Of a DNA stretch of 64,000 bases, positions 15,877 to 27,704 are shown piece after piece. Position numbers and translations under genes: made by a program. Position 1 is the first letter of the stretch, and every line of letters starts with the position of its first letter. This stretch comes from Dolomedes plantarius (Eukaryota; Arthropoda; Arachnida; Araneae; Dolomedidae): the NCBI GenBank assembly GCA_907164885.2, contig OU015492.1:41710893-41774892 (forward strand). Direction: 5' to 3'. Below the pieces are notes generated by a model that was not told where the DNA came from, made no database searches, and was given only the letters and a program-made list of their open reading frames with translations.

Positions 15877-17012
15877 TTTTTATTACTATCTCTATATCGT
15901 AACGTTAACTTCATGCGCACACATTATTTTTAACTGGCATTCAATTGGCTGTTAAAACTTTATATTTACATCCTATTTAAAAGAAGTAGGGTGTAAATTG
16001 TAGGGTGGAAAGTTGGTAAAATTAAAATTTTGTGCAATGTATTTTAATTTCTCGATTAAAAGTAGTTTTTTTCTAAAAATCAATTTATTTCTCTTGAAAA
16101 GCTAAATATTTTATGCACGCGGTTTATATTATTATTACTATCTTTATATCGTAACGTTAACTTCATGCGCGAGCATTATTTTCTTATGCTTTTTTTATTA
16201 TTATCATCTTTATAATAGCTTTATTTTCATATGGTTTTAAGCAACTATCGTTTTTATTCATATTATGTTGGTTTTTTATTAATTAAAAATTAAGGGTAAT
16301 TAATTTCGATTCCGGAAGTTCTTATCTTTATTTTCATATGCTTTTTCATTTACGAATTATTCAAATGTTGGTTAAAAAACTTTTGCGTAATTTATATATT
16401 TGTGTGTGTTTAATTATTGAAATTAATAAATTTATATTTCTGGAGAGGATGTTTCAGATTTTAGTGGTACTATGATGAAAGGCTGAATATACCAAAATTC
16501 TGAGGAGTTTATTATGGAGAGAAAAGGAATGTAATATGTAGAGGATGTTTATAGGAGTTAAATGTGGAGAGGAGTTGAATGGTTTGCAGCCCTCAATCAA
16601 ACACTTCATTTTTTTAAGAGGCAACGCTGCAGTCATATCATTGTTCTATTGGAAATTTCTGCTGAACCTGTAATTGCAGCTTTTTTTTACCCCAATGATG
16701 AAAGGCTAATTCTAGCTGAATTCTGAGGAGTTTATTATAAATTTATATATTTATAGATTTCACAAGGTTTTTTTTCTATGTTATTTATACTGTGCTTAGT
16801 TTTAAATTAATTTTGGTTAACAAACATTAGAGAATTTGACATTTTTACTTTTCAGATTTTAGTATTAAAATGATGAAAGGCTGAAATTCTGAGACGTGTA
16901 TAACATTTCACATATATTTTTTATGTTATTTATACTGTGTTAATTTTTAAATTGATTTTGGTTAACAACAAACATTCTTAAAATCCCGGGCATCGTCGGG
17001 TACTTCAGCTAG

Positions 17013-18445
17013 TCTGATATAATTATTACATGATCCTAAAGTATTTCCACGACAAGGAACTTTTCATTCAAGCTTTTTCAAGCTATCAATTGCGCATTAA
17101 ATCCTATTATCACAAAACTTGCTCCTCATGCACTAGTTATTAATTTACAATTGGTATTACTTATGGTATCACCCATTGAGAGTTGCTTAAACTCCTCATA
17201 GAATTTTTTTAAGATTCAACGCATAAAAAGAGCATATGTCTTTTATGATTTTAGTGAGAACCAAATTGCTGAAATTCTAGTTTCTAGAATTTCAGCAATA
17301 ATTCATCTGAGATTAATTTTAACATTTCATACAAGAAAACCTTTTTTTTTTACTTTTCTTACAAAATGCTTAATAAAAATGAGAGATTCGTCAACATCGT
17401 TATTAAATATCTTAATATCTTTCTTCGAGATATGTAACTACGCTTAAATCAGTATTTAACTAATCATTTAGTACTTCAAAAGTCTCGGATACTTTTAAGT
17501 CATGAAAAATTAATTTAATTAAGAAATTTTTCTTTTAAAATTTACATTGTCTTTTACCAAGTAATTAATAATTCTTATTTTCTTCCTAATTCTATAAAAT
17601 AGCATCATTAACTTTTTTTCATTTTACAATCATTAAATAACTGAAATAAAACTTTAACTCATCTATTGATATTAAAAATTCAAAGTAACCAAATTCGATG
17701 TTAATCTGAGTGATTTTTTTAACTTAATTCGTACCTATTTAACAAAGGTATTAATTAAAAATCTTAGTTGAATTAAAATTGAATTTTTTCCAAATTCTCA
17801 TGAGTATTCAGTTAAATTCTGTTTCTACATTTCTGTATTTCTCCATAAATTTCGCTTAAATTACTTAATTATTATTAAAAATTTAAAAATAAATTTTAAT
17901 TCTTGTACTGAAAACTTTGAATTGTAAATTTGTATTTTAAGCCTTTTTTTTAGAGCACGATTTAAGTTCATGCAAATGATGATTAACTATTCAAAGTAAC
18001 AAAATTTAATTTTGAAATAAAAGAATTTGAAATCTTTATATGGACATTGTGCATTAATCGTTCTTTTAAAGTGTTTCAATTGCAAAATGTAAGAATGTAT
18101 AACTTCTAGCACAATATTTTTCAATCGCAAAATGTAAAAATGTGTAACTTCTAGCACACATTCTTACATTTTGTGATATCTTCTGTACAATTCTACTGCC
18201 AATTTGTATTTTAAGCCTTTTTTTAGAGCACGATTTAAGTACATGCAAATGGTGATTAACTAATCAAAGTAACAAAATTTAATTTTGAAATAATTTTAAT
18301 TCCTTATATTGACATTGTACTGTATACAACAATGTAATATCCGTACAATGTACTATCCGTATATTGTACTGTATGGATATTGACATTCCTTATATGGACA
18401 TTAGGTGAATATTAGTATTGTACATCTTCATGTACAATATTAATA
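17013..18445. other. AT-rich sequence with a 274-bp-period duplication
   Basis: TGTATTTTAAGCC, GAGCACGATTTAAGT and AACAAAATTTAATTTTG appear at 17931-18020 and again at 18205-18290. Between them, GCAAAATGTAA...CTTCTAGCACA is repeated and partly inverted (18066-18175). No gene recognised. Confidence 0.7.
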
Positions 18446-18529
18446 TTAACCCTTGGACCGTTGAGTTTTCGCCTTTCGGTTCTTCCCCCAGCATTGTTTT
18501 TTTTTGGAAGCGCGCTTTGAAGAAACGTC

Positions 18530-20000
18530 TGTCGTGGTGAGACACGACACGTTCTCAGAAAAGAGTGATAGGAACACCGCAGGTGCGGAAAACGACATTA
18601 AGAGGGGTAGAGAACATGAGAACAATATGTAAAGAGCAATATGTAACTTGAAGAAAGCAAGCAACGAAGTGCCTTGAACAGCTGGACGTAATAATCTGCG
18701 TAGGCGAAAGGGAAGACGAGAGGTGACAAGTTGAGAGGGGGCAGTTGAAAGTTGAATACAAGAAAGTGGGACCAGCTGCAGTTAATGATCTGTGCAGGCA
18801 AAAGGTTGGAAACGATGGGTCCGAAGTTGAAGATTGAAAGAGGAGAGATAGGCAGTTTTACGATATTGACTTCGTTAGGAGGACAGCAGGAGGTCGGAGA
18901 ATAGCGTGAGAATTTGGGAATGTGAGAAACCCCAGAAGGGTGCACGGGCTGATGCCCCCTTCAATTTTGATTGGAGAAAATATTAGTATAAAAAATATAT
19001 GGTCGGCCAATGATGTGGGCCCAGATAGACTTATTGGTCAGGAGATGGCCACCAATGGAAACATGAGGAGAAAATGTTTGGGGTTTTGATCGAAGTGAAA
19101 AAGACAAGGAAGGTTCAGATTAGTTTGAGAAATAGAAAGAGGCGCAGGTAGCAGTAAATCGAGCAGTGAGTGCGCCCGCCGGAGATAAAGCCCCAGAGTT
19201 CGACGGAGGATGAGATGACGAGCTGATTACGGACGGACCCAAGCGGACCAAGGCCGTCATTTATGCCAGCTATCTAAGAGCATGATATCAAATCCTCGAC
19301 AGATGACGAGTGGACGTGACAGTGAAGTTATTCTGGAGAGTTGCAAGCCCCCTGTACCAGCACACCCGAAAGCTTCCCATGCCGATAACTGGAGAGGAGC
19401 TGACCAAACGAAATCTAAACAACGCACAGCCGTGACGAGTCCGGAGCGACGTGCAACGTCCCCTGAGCTAGCCCGCAGTCACATCGAGAGGGTCTCGTAA
19501 CGAGTTTGGATCGAAGGTCAAAGTCACCTGAGCTACGCCGCAGCTGCATCGAGAGGGTCCCGCTACGCAGTGCCATTGATGCCCGATGACCAGTTCCAGC
19601 CAACGAGAATGAGGAGCTGCGCCTTTGTGTGAATCCCTGACGGATCGCATCCAGTGTTGAAAGGGAGTGGAATCTATTGTTAAGACGGTGAATCTTCAAA
19701 ACAAAGTAGGAGAGTTTTGGTTTGTTTTTCTGCCAATGCCCAGTACGTATTAATGAACGAAGTTAATTAGATGGGCTTAATGTGGATTGTTGCTTAATGT
19801 GGATTGTTATTTGTAGATAGATATATATCACAGGATAATATTAATTGAAATGTTAATTTGCATAAAATATGAATCAATATGAAATGTTTATGTATATATG
19901 TGTATAATGAGTTTATTTTAATAAATTGATTGATTAGAGTACATTTGAGTAATCACAATCTGTTATTCGAAATAACTAACCACTATAACTAACGGTTGCA
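18530..20000 (+). mobile_element. Probable solo LTR, 1.47 kb
   Basis: The segment starts TGTCGTGG, ends GGTTGCA (TG...CA) and is flanked by ACGTC (18525-18529) and ACGTT (20001-20005), 4 of 5 identical. It is more GC-rich and purine-rich than its surroundings. It has a TATA-like TATAAAA near 18989 and AATAAA near 19919, in the order expected for an LTR. The first bases form a GTCGTG/CACGAC hairpin. Short open frames on both strands have no known motif, consistent with an LTR rather than a gene. No internal retroviral region is present, so the element would have been lost by LTR-LTR recombination. The call depends on a 4/5 target match. Confidence 0.5.
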
Positions 20001-20130
20001 ACGTTCGAAAACTCTAATTCAATATAGTTAAGAAATTTAAATCAAAATAAATGAAACATATTTTTTTAGAATATACATATATATGTTTACATAATGTACA
20101 GATTATTTTGTTTGGAAATTTTTACAGTAT

Positions 20131-20319
20131 GACAAATTTTAAAGCTAGGTGATATGCATAAACCCACTTCACAGTATTTACACCAAAATCTTGTTTCTTT
20201 TTTTTCCACTCACTGATTTTCTGCAGCATACTGCACATCTTCTCGTTGCGGGTATGTAGTGTGCAAAATGTATTTCTGTGAGTCTAATGGGATCATCTTG
20301 TTTTGAAAGGCGTCCACCC
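20131..20319 (-). pseudogene. piggyBac transposase, C-terminal zinc-binding domain remnant
   Basis: The minus strand reads RLTEIHFAHYIPATRRCAVC, then after a frameshift in an A-run near 20197, FWCKYCEVGLCISPSF. This matches the Cys-rich C-terminal domain of piggyBac transposases (C-x2-C ... W/YC-x2-C-x4-LC-x2-x-F), which helps bind the element ends. Only this tail remains; the catalytic aspartates are gone. It lies just inside the right end of the element, as in intact copies. Confidence 0.85.
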
Positions 20320-20591
20320 GAATTCGAAGACCCGAAACTGCCACCCTTTTATACTGTGTATATTCTCAAAGCAATCATCTAAAAATCTACTTATCGGGAT
20401 AAATTGCATTCGAATGCCATTTAGTGCTGTGCTCTATTGATGAAAGAAACAATCACATTAGAACGCGGAAAACGCATTTGTAACGTTCAAAACATTAAAA
20501 AATCAACATAGACGCGTCCAGTGCGTCCGTAATGTTTGGGGGAAGGACTGAGATGGACGCGCTGAGCGCTTTCGTAACGGTCTAAGGGTTA

Positions 20592-21430
20592 TTAACATCT
20601 GCTTGGTTGTCTTTCTGAGAGAGACCTTATGTCCTTGTGAATTATTCTAGAAGGCTTAAAGATTTAATGATGATTAGAGTTTATTAATTTAAATACCACG
20701 GCATTCAAACTATGTTACGAGTTGTATAGTATATATGTTGTAGGATTCTGTAAAGTAAAGGAAATTCACTGCTTCGATACAAAAAATCAATTCAAAAGTT
20801 GTGCCATATTGATGGTGTTTAACCCTATGATCAATATTTTACTAAACGCCTATCATGTACAATATTAATATGATCTGCTTGGTTGTCTGTCAGAGAGAGC
20901 CGGTATTTCCTTGTAGATAATTCTAGAATGTTTAAGATTTAACAGAGATTAGATTCTGTTTATTTAACCCCTTAACGATCGCATAATTTTCAAAAAAACA
21001 GTAAAAAAAGTGCCTATTTTTTTCCAGAGGATTCCATTGATTTCTTGATGTGCCACATCTAGTTTAAAAAAAACCCATCCCCAATTGCATAATAAATAGA
21101 CTGGTGCTACCATCTGGTATATAAAATAATAAATAAAAAAATTTCAGGACAAATGAAATGGATTACTTTTAATATTTTTGGTGTGTAACTGAGTCCGGCT
21201 GGTTTGAAGCCACCAGCCCGGAAATATCACGGGCACGAGAATAGAAGGCGAAACACGTAATTTTGACGGTGTTAAAACCCACCACGTTCAAACTAAGTTA
21301 TGGAATGTATACTATATCTATTGTAAAATTCTATAAAGTGAAAGAAACTGTTTCGATACAAAAAATCAATTCAAAAGTTGTTCATGTCAACGGGTGTTTA
21401 TCCCTATGAACAAATATTTACCCTTATAAA
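20592..21430. repeat. Tandem copies of a ~270-bp unit, one split by a MITE
   Basis: Copy 1 runs 18430-18449 plus 20592-20855, split by the piggyBac element. Copy 2 runs 20856-20967 plus 21272-21430, split by the MITE. Shared landmarks are CATGTACAATATTAATAT, ATCTGCTTGGTTGTCT, CTTCGATACAAAAAATC and ATTCAAAAGTTGT. Each copy serves as the empty site for the insertion in the other. Confidence 0.85.
20968..21271. mobile_element. piggyBac-type MITE, 304 bp, at TTAA
   Basis: The segment is flanked by TTAA at 20964-20967 and 21272-21275 and begins CCCCTTAACGATCGC. The right end on the minus strand begins CACCGTCAAAATTACG, so the inverted match is weak. The paralogous sequence at about 20690 has a single TTAA with no insertion, which proves the event. 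No coding frame. Confidence 0.75.
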
Positions 21431-23106
21431 ATTGAAATGTATAACATTAAAAATTTTGCTATAGATGGAAATAAGATTTTTAACAAATAATTTTAAAAAT
21501 CAAATCTTAAATGACTGTTGACGTGCTAAGTCTTATGCATGAGAACTTTGCTTGAATCAGATTAATGCAAAAAAAAATTTAGACTGCAGTGCTATAAAAA
21601 AATTTTAAATCCTTCTTCTAACATAAAGCAAAATTGTGCTTTATATTGGCGACTTTATGTGGAGTTCACACAGTGATTTATTCATTAAAGGAAGTAGTTA
21701 AAAATTATTTTCTATTCAATAAATTAACATTTTTTTTTAGTCGGAAGAAAAATTTTACACTTTTTACTAAAAATTTGTCATAACATTAATCAAAAAGAAC
21801 CCCCAATCTACAGGAAAAAAACGTTTCACACATGCAGATAATTAAAGAGCAATCAATTAAAACTTGAACATTATTTAACAACATTATTATTTCGAAAATA
21901 AATTAATCGTACTTCTTCCTTTAAAAATATAATCTCAACTCATTAGATTTTTTAGATTAAAATGGTTGCAATATGCAACTACTTTTTCTTCAAACGAAAT
22001 TTTTTTAACAAAATGATATTTTCCTCCCTTTTTTTAATTAATGATTTCGCATTTTAACAAAGCAAAATTACTGCATAATTGTGAGTAAATTAAAATCATT
22101 ATTAGACGATAATAGGGAGGCACTGCTCTTATCATATCTTTATTTTGAGTCTTATCCCATTAAAAATAGCTCTGATCCTATATTTATTTACTTATTTATT
22201 TTCAACTGTTTTAAACACCAATTTTACCGAATGAAACAATTTTATCTTAAAACTATTTCTTTTTCTGTAAAGCTTTAAATCAGAAATTATGCAGTTAAAT
22301 TCATTGGACGATTACTAAACTGTTGTAGTAAATTAAAATAAAATTTCTATTGATTTTTCTGAAATGTTTACTATTTTTATATCGTCATTTTATAATCATT
22401 AAATCTCTAAAAGTGTGCTTTTCTTAAAAAATTGGAATACATTTTGCTAATTTTTATACTTAATTTTGAAAATCAATAAAGCTTAGACAGAAGATTTGAG
22501 TTAAACATTTTTGTGTTTTTATTGAGCATTGTGTGTTATAGAGCTTTGAAAAGTGTATTGTTAAATAAAATAGCTAATATTTCGTAATCATCAATAAAAA
22601 TCTTTGAAGTTTGAATATGTTCCTTTAATTTCTAAAAATATATGAAGGGGCAAACACAATAAAAGTACTTTCCTCTACTAAAATTGAGTATAATATAGGA
22701 TATAATGTTAATTTAGCACTGTAAAAAAACAATTGTATTGCTATTTTTTAAGTACAGCTATTAGGTATAAAACACCTATATTAATAGTCATAATTATCTC
22801 AAAGAGTCGCATGTTTTTCTAAGTCCTACAATTGGAATGAAGTTTTTATCCAGTAGAGATACCTCTATTATTATCGTCACTACCCCCAGAGGGGATTTTT
22901 CCAAAGTCCTTAAGTACACATCCTTATAATTTATGCAATATAAAAATAATACATAACACATCCGAAGGACACAGCTTATATTAATTCTGTGCTCAGATGG
23001 CAAATTGTTAAAAGTCACTTTTCTTAAAAAATTGAGTTTTTCACATTACGGATGCTCGTTCACCGATAATTTCTATTTACTGTAACTACCATAAGTAATA
23101 GACAAC
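21431..23106. other. Unrecognised AT-rich sequence
   Basis: No gene, RNA or transposon end recognised. Confidence 0.5.
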
Positions 23107-23131
23107 TATTAGTACACACACACACACACAC

Positions 23132-23175
<44 letters not shown>
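23107..23175. repeat. (CA)n followed by (TA)n microsatellite
   Basis: A CA run at about 23115-23131 passes into a TA run ending at 23174, directly next to the shared 3' end of the GC-rich repeat at 23176. Confidence 0.95.
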
Positions 23176-23176
<1 letters not shown>

Positions 23177-23590
23177 CAACAAACACAGAGGCATCGGGCA
23201 GGGGTCGGAAGGTTCCGGCCAGCCGATTTCACCACTGCCGGGCCGGCGCATTAGGTCAGTATCGTTTCCGTCACGGCTGTGTCCTCTCGCCCGCGACTAC
23301 CCCGTCGACTGCCGGGCCGCTTCCGGTAGGATTCGAGCCATCGTTCATCCGACTGCGAACCGTTAGGCAGCCGCGATTAAGCCATCGATGCGGACAGATA
23401 GCCGGAGCGTAACCGGAGGTAGACGGGCCGGTTACGGGAGCAATAATTGGTGTCGACATACCGTCATCTACCCATCTCGTAAACAGCAATGTGCCGTAGG
23501 TCCGGGCACCATGCCAGCATTCTACCAGAATCGGACCGCCGGCAGTTTTTCAAAGTTTTTCGTAGGACCCTTTCGTTTATATGCTTATTT
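23176..23590 (-). repeat. GC-rich repeat island, type A, copy 1
   Basis: A sharply GC-rich block in AT-rich DNA. Its minus strand ends in CTCTGTGTTTGTTGGG, immediately followed by (TA)n. It is homologous over its length to 61058-61470. Both copies can be read in one frame containing IIAPVTGP, ICPHR/VCPHR, VTGSGP/PTGSGP and VAGERT, and both stop soon after. I do not recognise the peptide, and the frame may simply reflect DNA homology. The 5' homology (AAGCAT...AAAACTTTGAAAA) fades near 23590. It could be the 3' part of a retroposon with a microsatellite tail. Confidence 0.75.
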
Positions 23591-24785
23591 ATTTCATTGA
23601 CGATTAACCTCTGATATCAACCCTTTCACTTTTATTATTATTTTTTTGCCTTCATATTTCTAGCATTTTTTCCTGTTTCGCCTTATGTATTTTTAGGTAT
23701 TACCAAATACTGATCTTTGTTATTACCTAAAAATTTGCATATGAATCACAAGTTTACTTGTTAGAACAAAACCTCATTTTGTATTAAGATACATTTACCC
23801 AAATTTGAAAGTTAAGATAACATTAATACCAACCATTAAAGCTAAATCATCTTTCCATTCGATCTAAGGTTCCAGTTTGTTTGTTTTTAATTTAGAATGA
23901 GATTATAGTATGTAAAACAGTACTACTTTAATAATTAACCCAAAAAATTTGTACTTCCCCAGTATAAAATTTATTAACATAATTTGATAAATTTATAAAC
24001 ATAAATTTGATACATTCATTTTTCAAACCTGAGTAATGTGTAGTGTGTATGATGAAGCCCATCTTTGTGAGCTTGTGAAAACTTGCTCAGAATTTATTTA
24101 AATTATTTTTTGGTGTAGAGTTAATAAATGCTCTACAGATAAGAAAATTATTTTTTGCATAGTTTTGTGAATTAAAGAGTAATTCATTAAATTCTTATAA
24201 GTCATTTTAAAAAAATATTTTCTTTTATATTATATTGGACTTAATATCCAACACTTGATAGTACTATTTTTGAGAAATAGTACTATGATAGTAATATCTT
24301 CTATTGTAATTTTGAGAAATAATTATAGACACGCATGTTTTTAAATACAGAAAAGAGCTGGTTTAAAGTAAAAATAGTTTATTTAGAAAGTACATAGCAC
24401 ATTTACACAATTCTTTTCTATATTTTCTACAAAACAGGATCCTTTCGCTGTACCTCTGGCTCCATCTTTACAGCATCTAGGGAAAAAAAAGAAAGAGAAA
24501 ATCAATTCATAAATTTATGTGAAAGGAAAATGACTCCCATCCCCAGATATAATTTATGAATCAAAAGAATTTATTTAAATTATTTTTTGATGTAGAGTTA
24601 GTAAATGCTCTGCAGATAAGAAAATTATTTTTTGCATAGTTTTGTACATTAAAGGGTAATTTATTGTTGTAAAAATAGTTGATTGTTGAAAGTAGTTGAA
24701 AAAATTCATTGTTGATAAAGTAGAATTAAATAAATCCAATTAGGAAATATAAATTCTGAGACAGGGGTTTAAAAAAACTTGATAT
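23591..24785. other. AT-rich sequence with a 477-bp-spaced direct repeat
   Basis: About 90-100 bp starting AATTTATTTAAATTATTTTTT recurs at 24093 and 24573, with the same CTCT(A/G)CAGATAAG core. Nothing else recognised. Confidence 0.7.
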
Positions 24786-24829
24786 AAAACAGCACCCAAC
24801 ACATGAGTGCAGTTTTAAATCTGTTGTCA

Positions 24830-25720
24830 TTTTATTGAAAACTACTTCCAAGAAGTAAATTCCTACCACATTTTTTTTGTAAAACCAATTACATACTGTG
24901 AAAACTACATCATGTAAAAAATATTTACTTGATTAAATAAATATACTAATAGAAAATAGTTATAAAATATTTGTTAAAGATTATTCCCCTTTTCACTAAA
25001 TTTCTCTCTGTACAGTAGAAAATCCAACCATGTCGATTAATTTGTTATTATAGATATAAATAAATTAGGGTAGATTGCCTTGATAAGAGTACAATAATAA
25101 GTTTTTAATGTTGAGCATAATTTCAGCTCAACATTGAAAGCTGAATCAGAGACTTGTCTAGAATGACACCAAAATGTCCTCTTCACTATTGACAATAATG
25201 CTGTTGAAAGTAGAGAAACACAAAAATAAAGATTGAATGCTAAGTAAAACATTAGCATACAAAATCTTAAATTTCTAAATTTGATTACAACATGCCATAG
25301 AGAGCATTAATACAGATGCTGGGTCAGATTTAGAAATTTAAGATTTTATATAGTATTCAATCTTCATTCTTGTGTTTCTTTACTTTCAATGTGAGAGTGA
25401 TTCTCGATAGTCAAGAGAAAATTTTGTTGTCATTCTAAACAAGTCTCTCAGTCAGCTTTCAATTATTGTACTCTATCAAGGCATTCTAATCTATTTTATT
25501 TATATCTGTAATAACTAATCATTTAATTGACAGGATTGAATGTCTTACTGTACTGAGAAATTTAGTGAAAAGGGTGAATACTCTTTAACAACTAATCTAT
25601 TACTATAATAATGAATAAAGTATAAAACTTTATTATATGATGTAGCTTTCACAGTAATTGTTTTACAAAAATTGTGGTAGACAGTAATTTGGGATACTAA
25701 CTTCTGCATAGTATTTTAAT
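24830..25720. repeat. Long inverted repeat (palindrome 1), arms ~400-450 bp
   Basis: The left arm 24830-25284 is the diverged reverse complement of the right arm 25322-25720. Matching landmarks are CTTTTCACTAAATTTCT with AGAAATTTAGTGAAAAG, ACTTGTCTAGAATGAC with GTCATTCTAAACAAGT, and AATCTTAAATTTCTAAAT with ATTTAGAAATTTAAGATT. The spacer is only about 37 bp. The arms have no coding homology I recognise. It abuts palindrome 2. Confidence 0.85.
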
Positions 25721-26715
25721 AGAGCATATCTTTTGTTACTTAATTGTCAAATTATGGTGGAGATCTGTGTATAAAATATTTTTTTATTTGTGAGCAGCTG
25801 TTATTAGGGATAACCACAGTAAAAAATTATTCAAAATATACTATTTAGATTCAGTAATTACTAAACAATTGTTATGATATATTGTTTGATTAGTCTAGGT
25901 TAATTTGAAAAATGAGGTGGGTAATGTTGACTAGCTGTCAATGTTGAGTGAAATGGCATAGATTATATTATAAAGCGCGAAAAAACACTTAGACTTTTTG
26001 AACCAAGCTTCTAACCCAAATTTAAGTTTTTAAAAAAATATTTTGCTAATGAGAGTATTTTCACAGATCTTAACAATGGAATAGAAAACCCGTATAGTCA
26101 ACAAATTCATGGATAAACGATTCAGTTCTAAAAGCAAAAAGCCTGGTTTCTGTATACTGTTGTAACATGATTATTATAAAAGTATACAGTAACCAGGCCT
26201 TTTGCTTTTAGGGCTGCATCTTTTATCCATGACTTAGTTGACAATACAGGTGTTATGTTCCATTCTTTAGATCCATGAAAATATTTTCAATTTTAAAAGT
26301 TTCATTAAAATTTTTTTTAAATTTTGGTTAGAAGTTCGGTTTGAAAAGTTAAAAGTATTTTATTGCACTTTGTAAAATAATCTATGCTACTGCACTCAAC
26401 ATTGACAGCCAGTCAATCTTTGTATGCTTGCACCATTTTTCAACTTAACTTAGATAAACCAAATAATACACCATAAAAAAACCTACACACTTGCAAACAT
26501 AACCTTATTATAGTCAACAATTATTTAATAATTAACTGAACCTAAATAATATATTTTGGAATATTTTTTTTACTGCCCTTATCCTTACACTTTATAATAA
26601 CAGCTGCTCACAAAAATATATTTTATGTGACAGATCTCCACCAAAATTTGACAATGAAATAATAAAAAAATTAAATACTAGGCAGAAGTTAGTATTCCAA
26701 ATGACATTCAACTAC
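25690..26715. repeat. Long inverted repeat (palindrome 2), arms ~480-530 bp
   Basis: The left arm 25690-26160 and right arm about 26180-26715 are diverged reverse complements. Shared landmarks include GGTGGAGATCTGT, GAGCAGCTGTTATTA, GCTGTCAATGTTGAGTG and GCAAAAAGCCTGGTTNCTGTATACTG. The centre near 26165 is GTATACTG...CAGTATAC-like with a short loop. Pieces of the right arm recur at 30405-30490. Such a structure resembles a foldback element or the long termini of a decayed transposon. Confidence 0.85.
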
Positions 26716-27520
26716 CTATTAGCTCATCAACGAATAATCTAATACATCTAAAAGCAATATTATTATTATTATTACTTCTGTAAGGAATTATGAATGAACC
26801 TCTAACTACTTCTCATGAAATTCTGATAATTAAATTAAAAAATTTTTAACATTAACTATCAAGAGTAAAATAACCCTTGGCATTTTATATCTTTATAATA
26901 TAAAAATATAAAATTTTTTTTGGTACGCAGTTATGATAAATGACTTTCACAAGATTCACGGTTAACTGAAGTCCCTGAACTGCACTTTCAGACATACCTA
27001 ATACTTTAATAACAGGCTTGCCAGTTAAAAATATAATGAATAAAGGAAATCAATATCAATCCACAAATTACTGCAACCAAAGTTTATGAGAATGTTCGGA
27101 TTAGCGTATAAAATATACAAAGAGAAATTTGAAAATTTGAGTTGTTTATTAATTAAGAATTATGTAAAAAATATTTTTTATGGTTTTTCATAGAAAAATT
27201 CAAATTTAAGTACAAAAAATAAATTTTAAAAAAATATATTCACAACTTTGTGATTTTGCCCACAAGTTCACTGCTGAAAAAAAAGGATATCTAGAGAATA
27301 AAAAAAAATGGGTTCAATGAGGTTAAAATGAACTTACAGATTATGAATCGAGCACACTGCCAAGTGAGTTGTGGAATCTTTTCATGGAAATCACAATGAG
27401 GTGAAGATGGATTCCAGTTTTAGAATTCTGTAAAGAAACCAATATTTTCTTACAATGCCATAATAAAAATTAGAGTGATTTGTGACACCAAGAAGCATTG
27501 AAAAGCAGAGTTCATTATTT
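26716..27520. repeat. Direct repeat block, copy 1 (partner 30170-31200)
   Basis: Blocks such as GACTTTCACAAGA, GTTAACTGAA, CAAAGTTTATGAGAA, TTCACTGCTGAAAA and TGTAAAGAAACCAATATTTTC occur in the same order here and 3.6-3.7 kb downstream. The two copies flank the P-element transposase fossil, so they may be its long terminal or subterminal repeats in direct orientation, or a tandem duplication of an older element. Confidence 0.8.
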
Positions 27521-27704
27521 ATTTATTTATTTTACAAATGCCACACACTACCAAAAATAGCACCTATGCCATCAGTGCACGTGCTCTCCAATACTTCTCA
27601 ACAAGATCAGTAAAACGTTTTAGTGCAGAGCACTCGTCTATTTGCTTATCAGTGAAATAAAAAAGGTAGTATCACCCCCTTACATGTATACTTTGGACCA
27701 TAGG

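Larger units (their letters stand above)
13872..17012 (+). mobile_element. Helitron, non-autonomous, with both termini
   Basis: The 5' end is TCTAATATATAAAAATGAATG directly after an A (13871), a common animal Helitron start. The 3' end at 16985-17012 is a CCCG...CGGG hairpin followed by TACTTCAGCTAG and then T (17013). These match the rules for Helitrons: 5' TC, 3' CTAG preceded by a hairpin, insertion between A and T with no target duplication. No Rep/helicase frame remains in the 3.1 kb. The interior is a patchwork of AT-rich repeat phrases, a tRNA-like SINE head (14525-14580), a decayed second 3' end (about 15248-15272) and an opposite-strand 5' end at 15876, so it is composite. Confidence 0.85.
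18450..20591. mobile_element. piggyBac-type element at TTAA, carrying a nested LTR
   Basis: The left end is TTAA (18446-18449) followed by CCCTTGGACCGTT. The right end reads, on the minus strand, TTAA then TAACCCTTAGACCGTT, with TTAA at 20592-20595. CCC-starting TIRs at TTAA are the mark of piggyBac. The piggyBac part itself is only about 670 bp, because most of the coding region is deleted and a likely solo LTR occupies 18530-20000. The flanking sequence has a paralogous copy at 20856 onward that lacks the insertion, which supports the element limits. The extra TAA at the right end is odd and could reflect a mutated or re-created site. Confidence 0.75.

Noticed and set aside
18446..18945. 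Overlapping minus-strand frames at 18.4-18.9 kb
   Set aside because: They lie inside the likely solo LTR, have no known motif, and arise because the plus strand is purine-rich and lacks the bases for stops on the other strand.
19282..19699. GC-richer open frames at 19.3-19.7 kb on both strands
   Set aside because: Also inside the LTR. Three frames are open at once, which is a composition effect.
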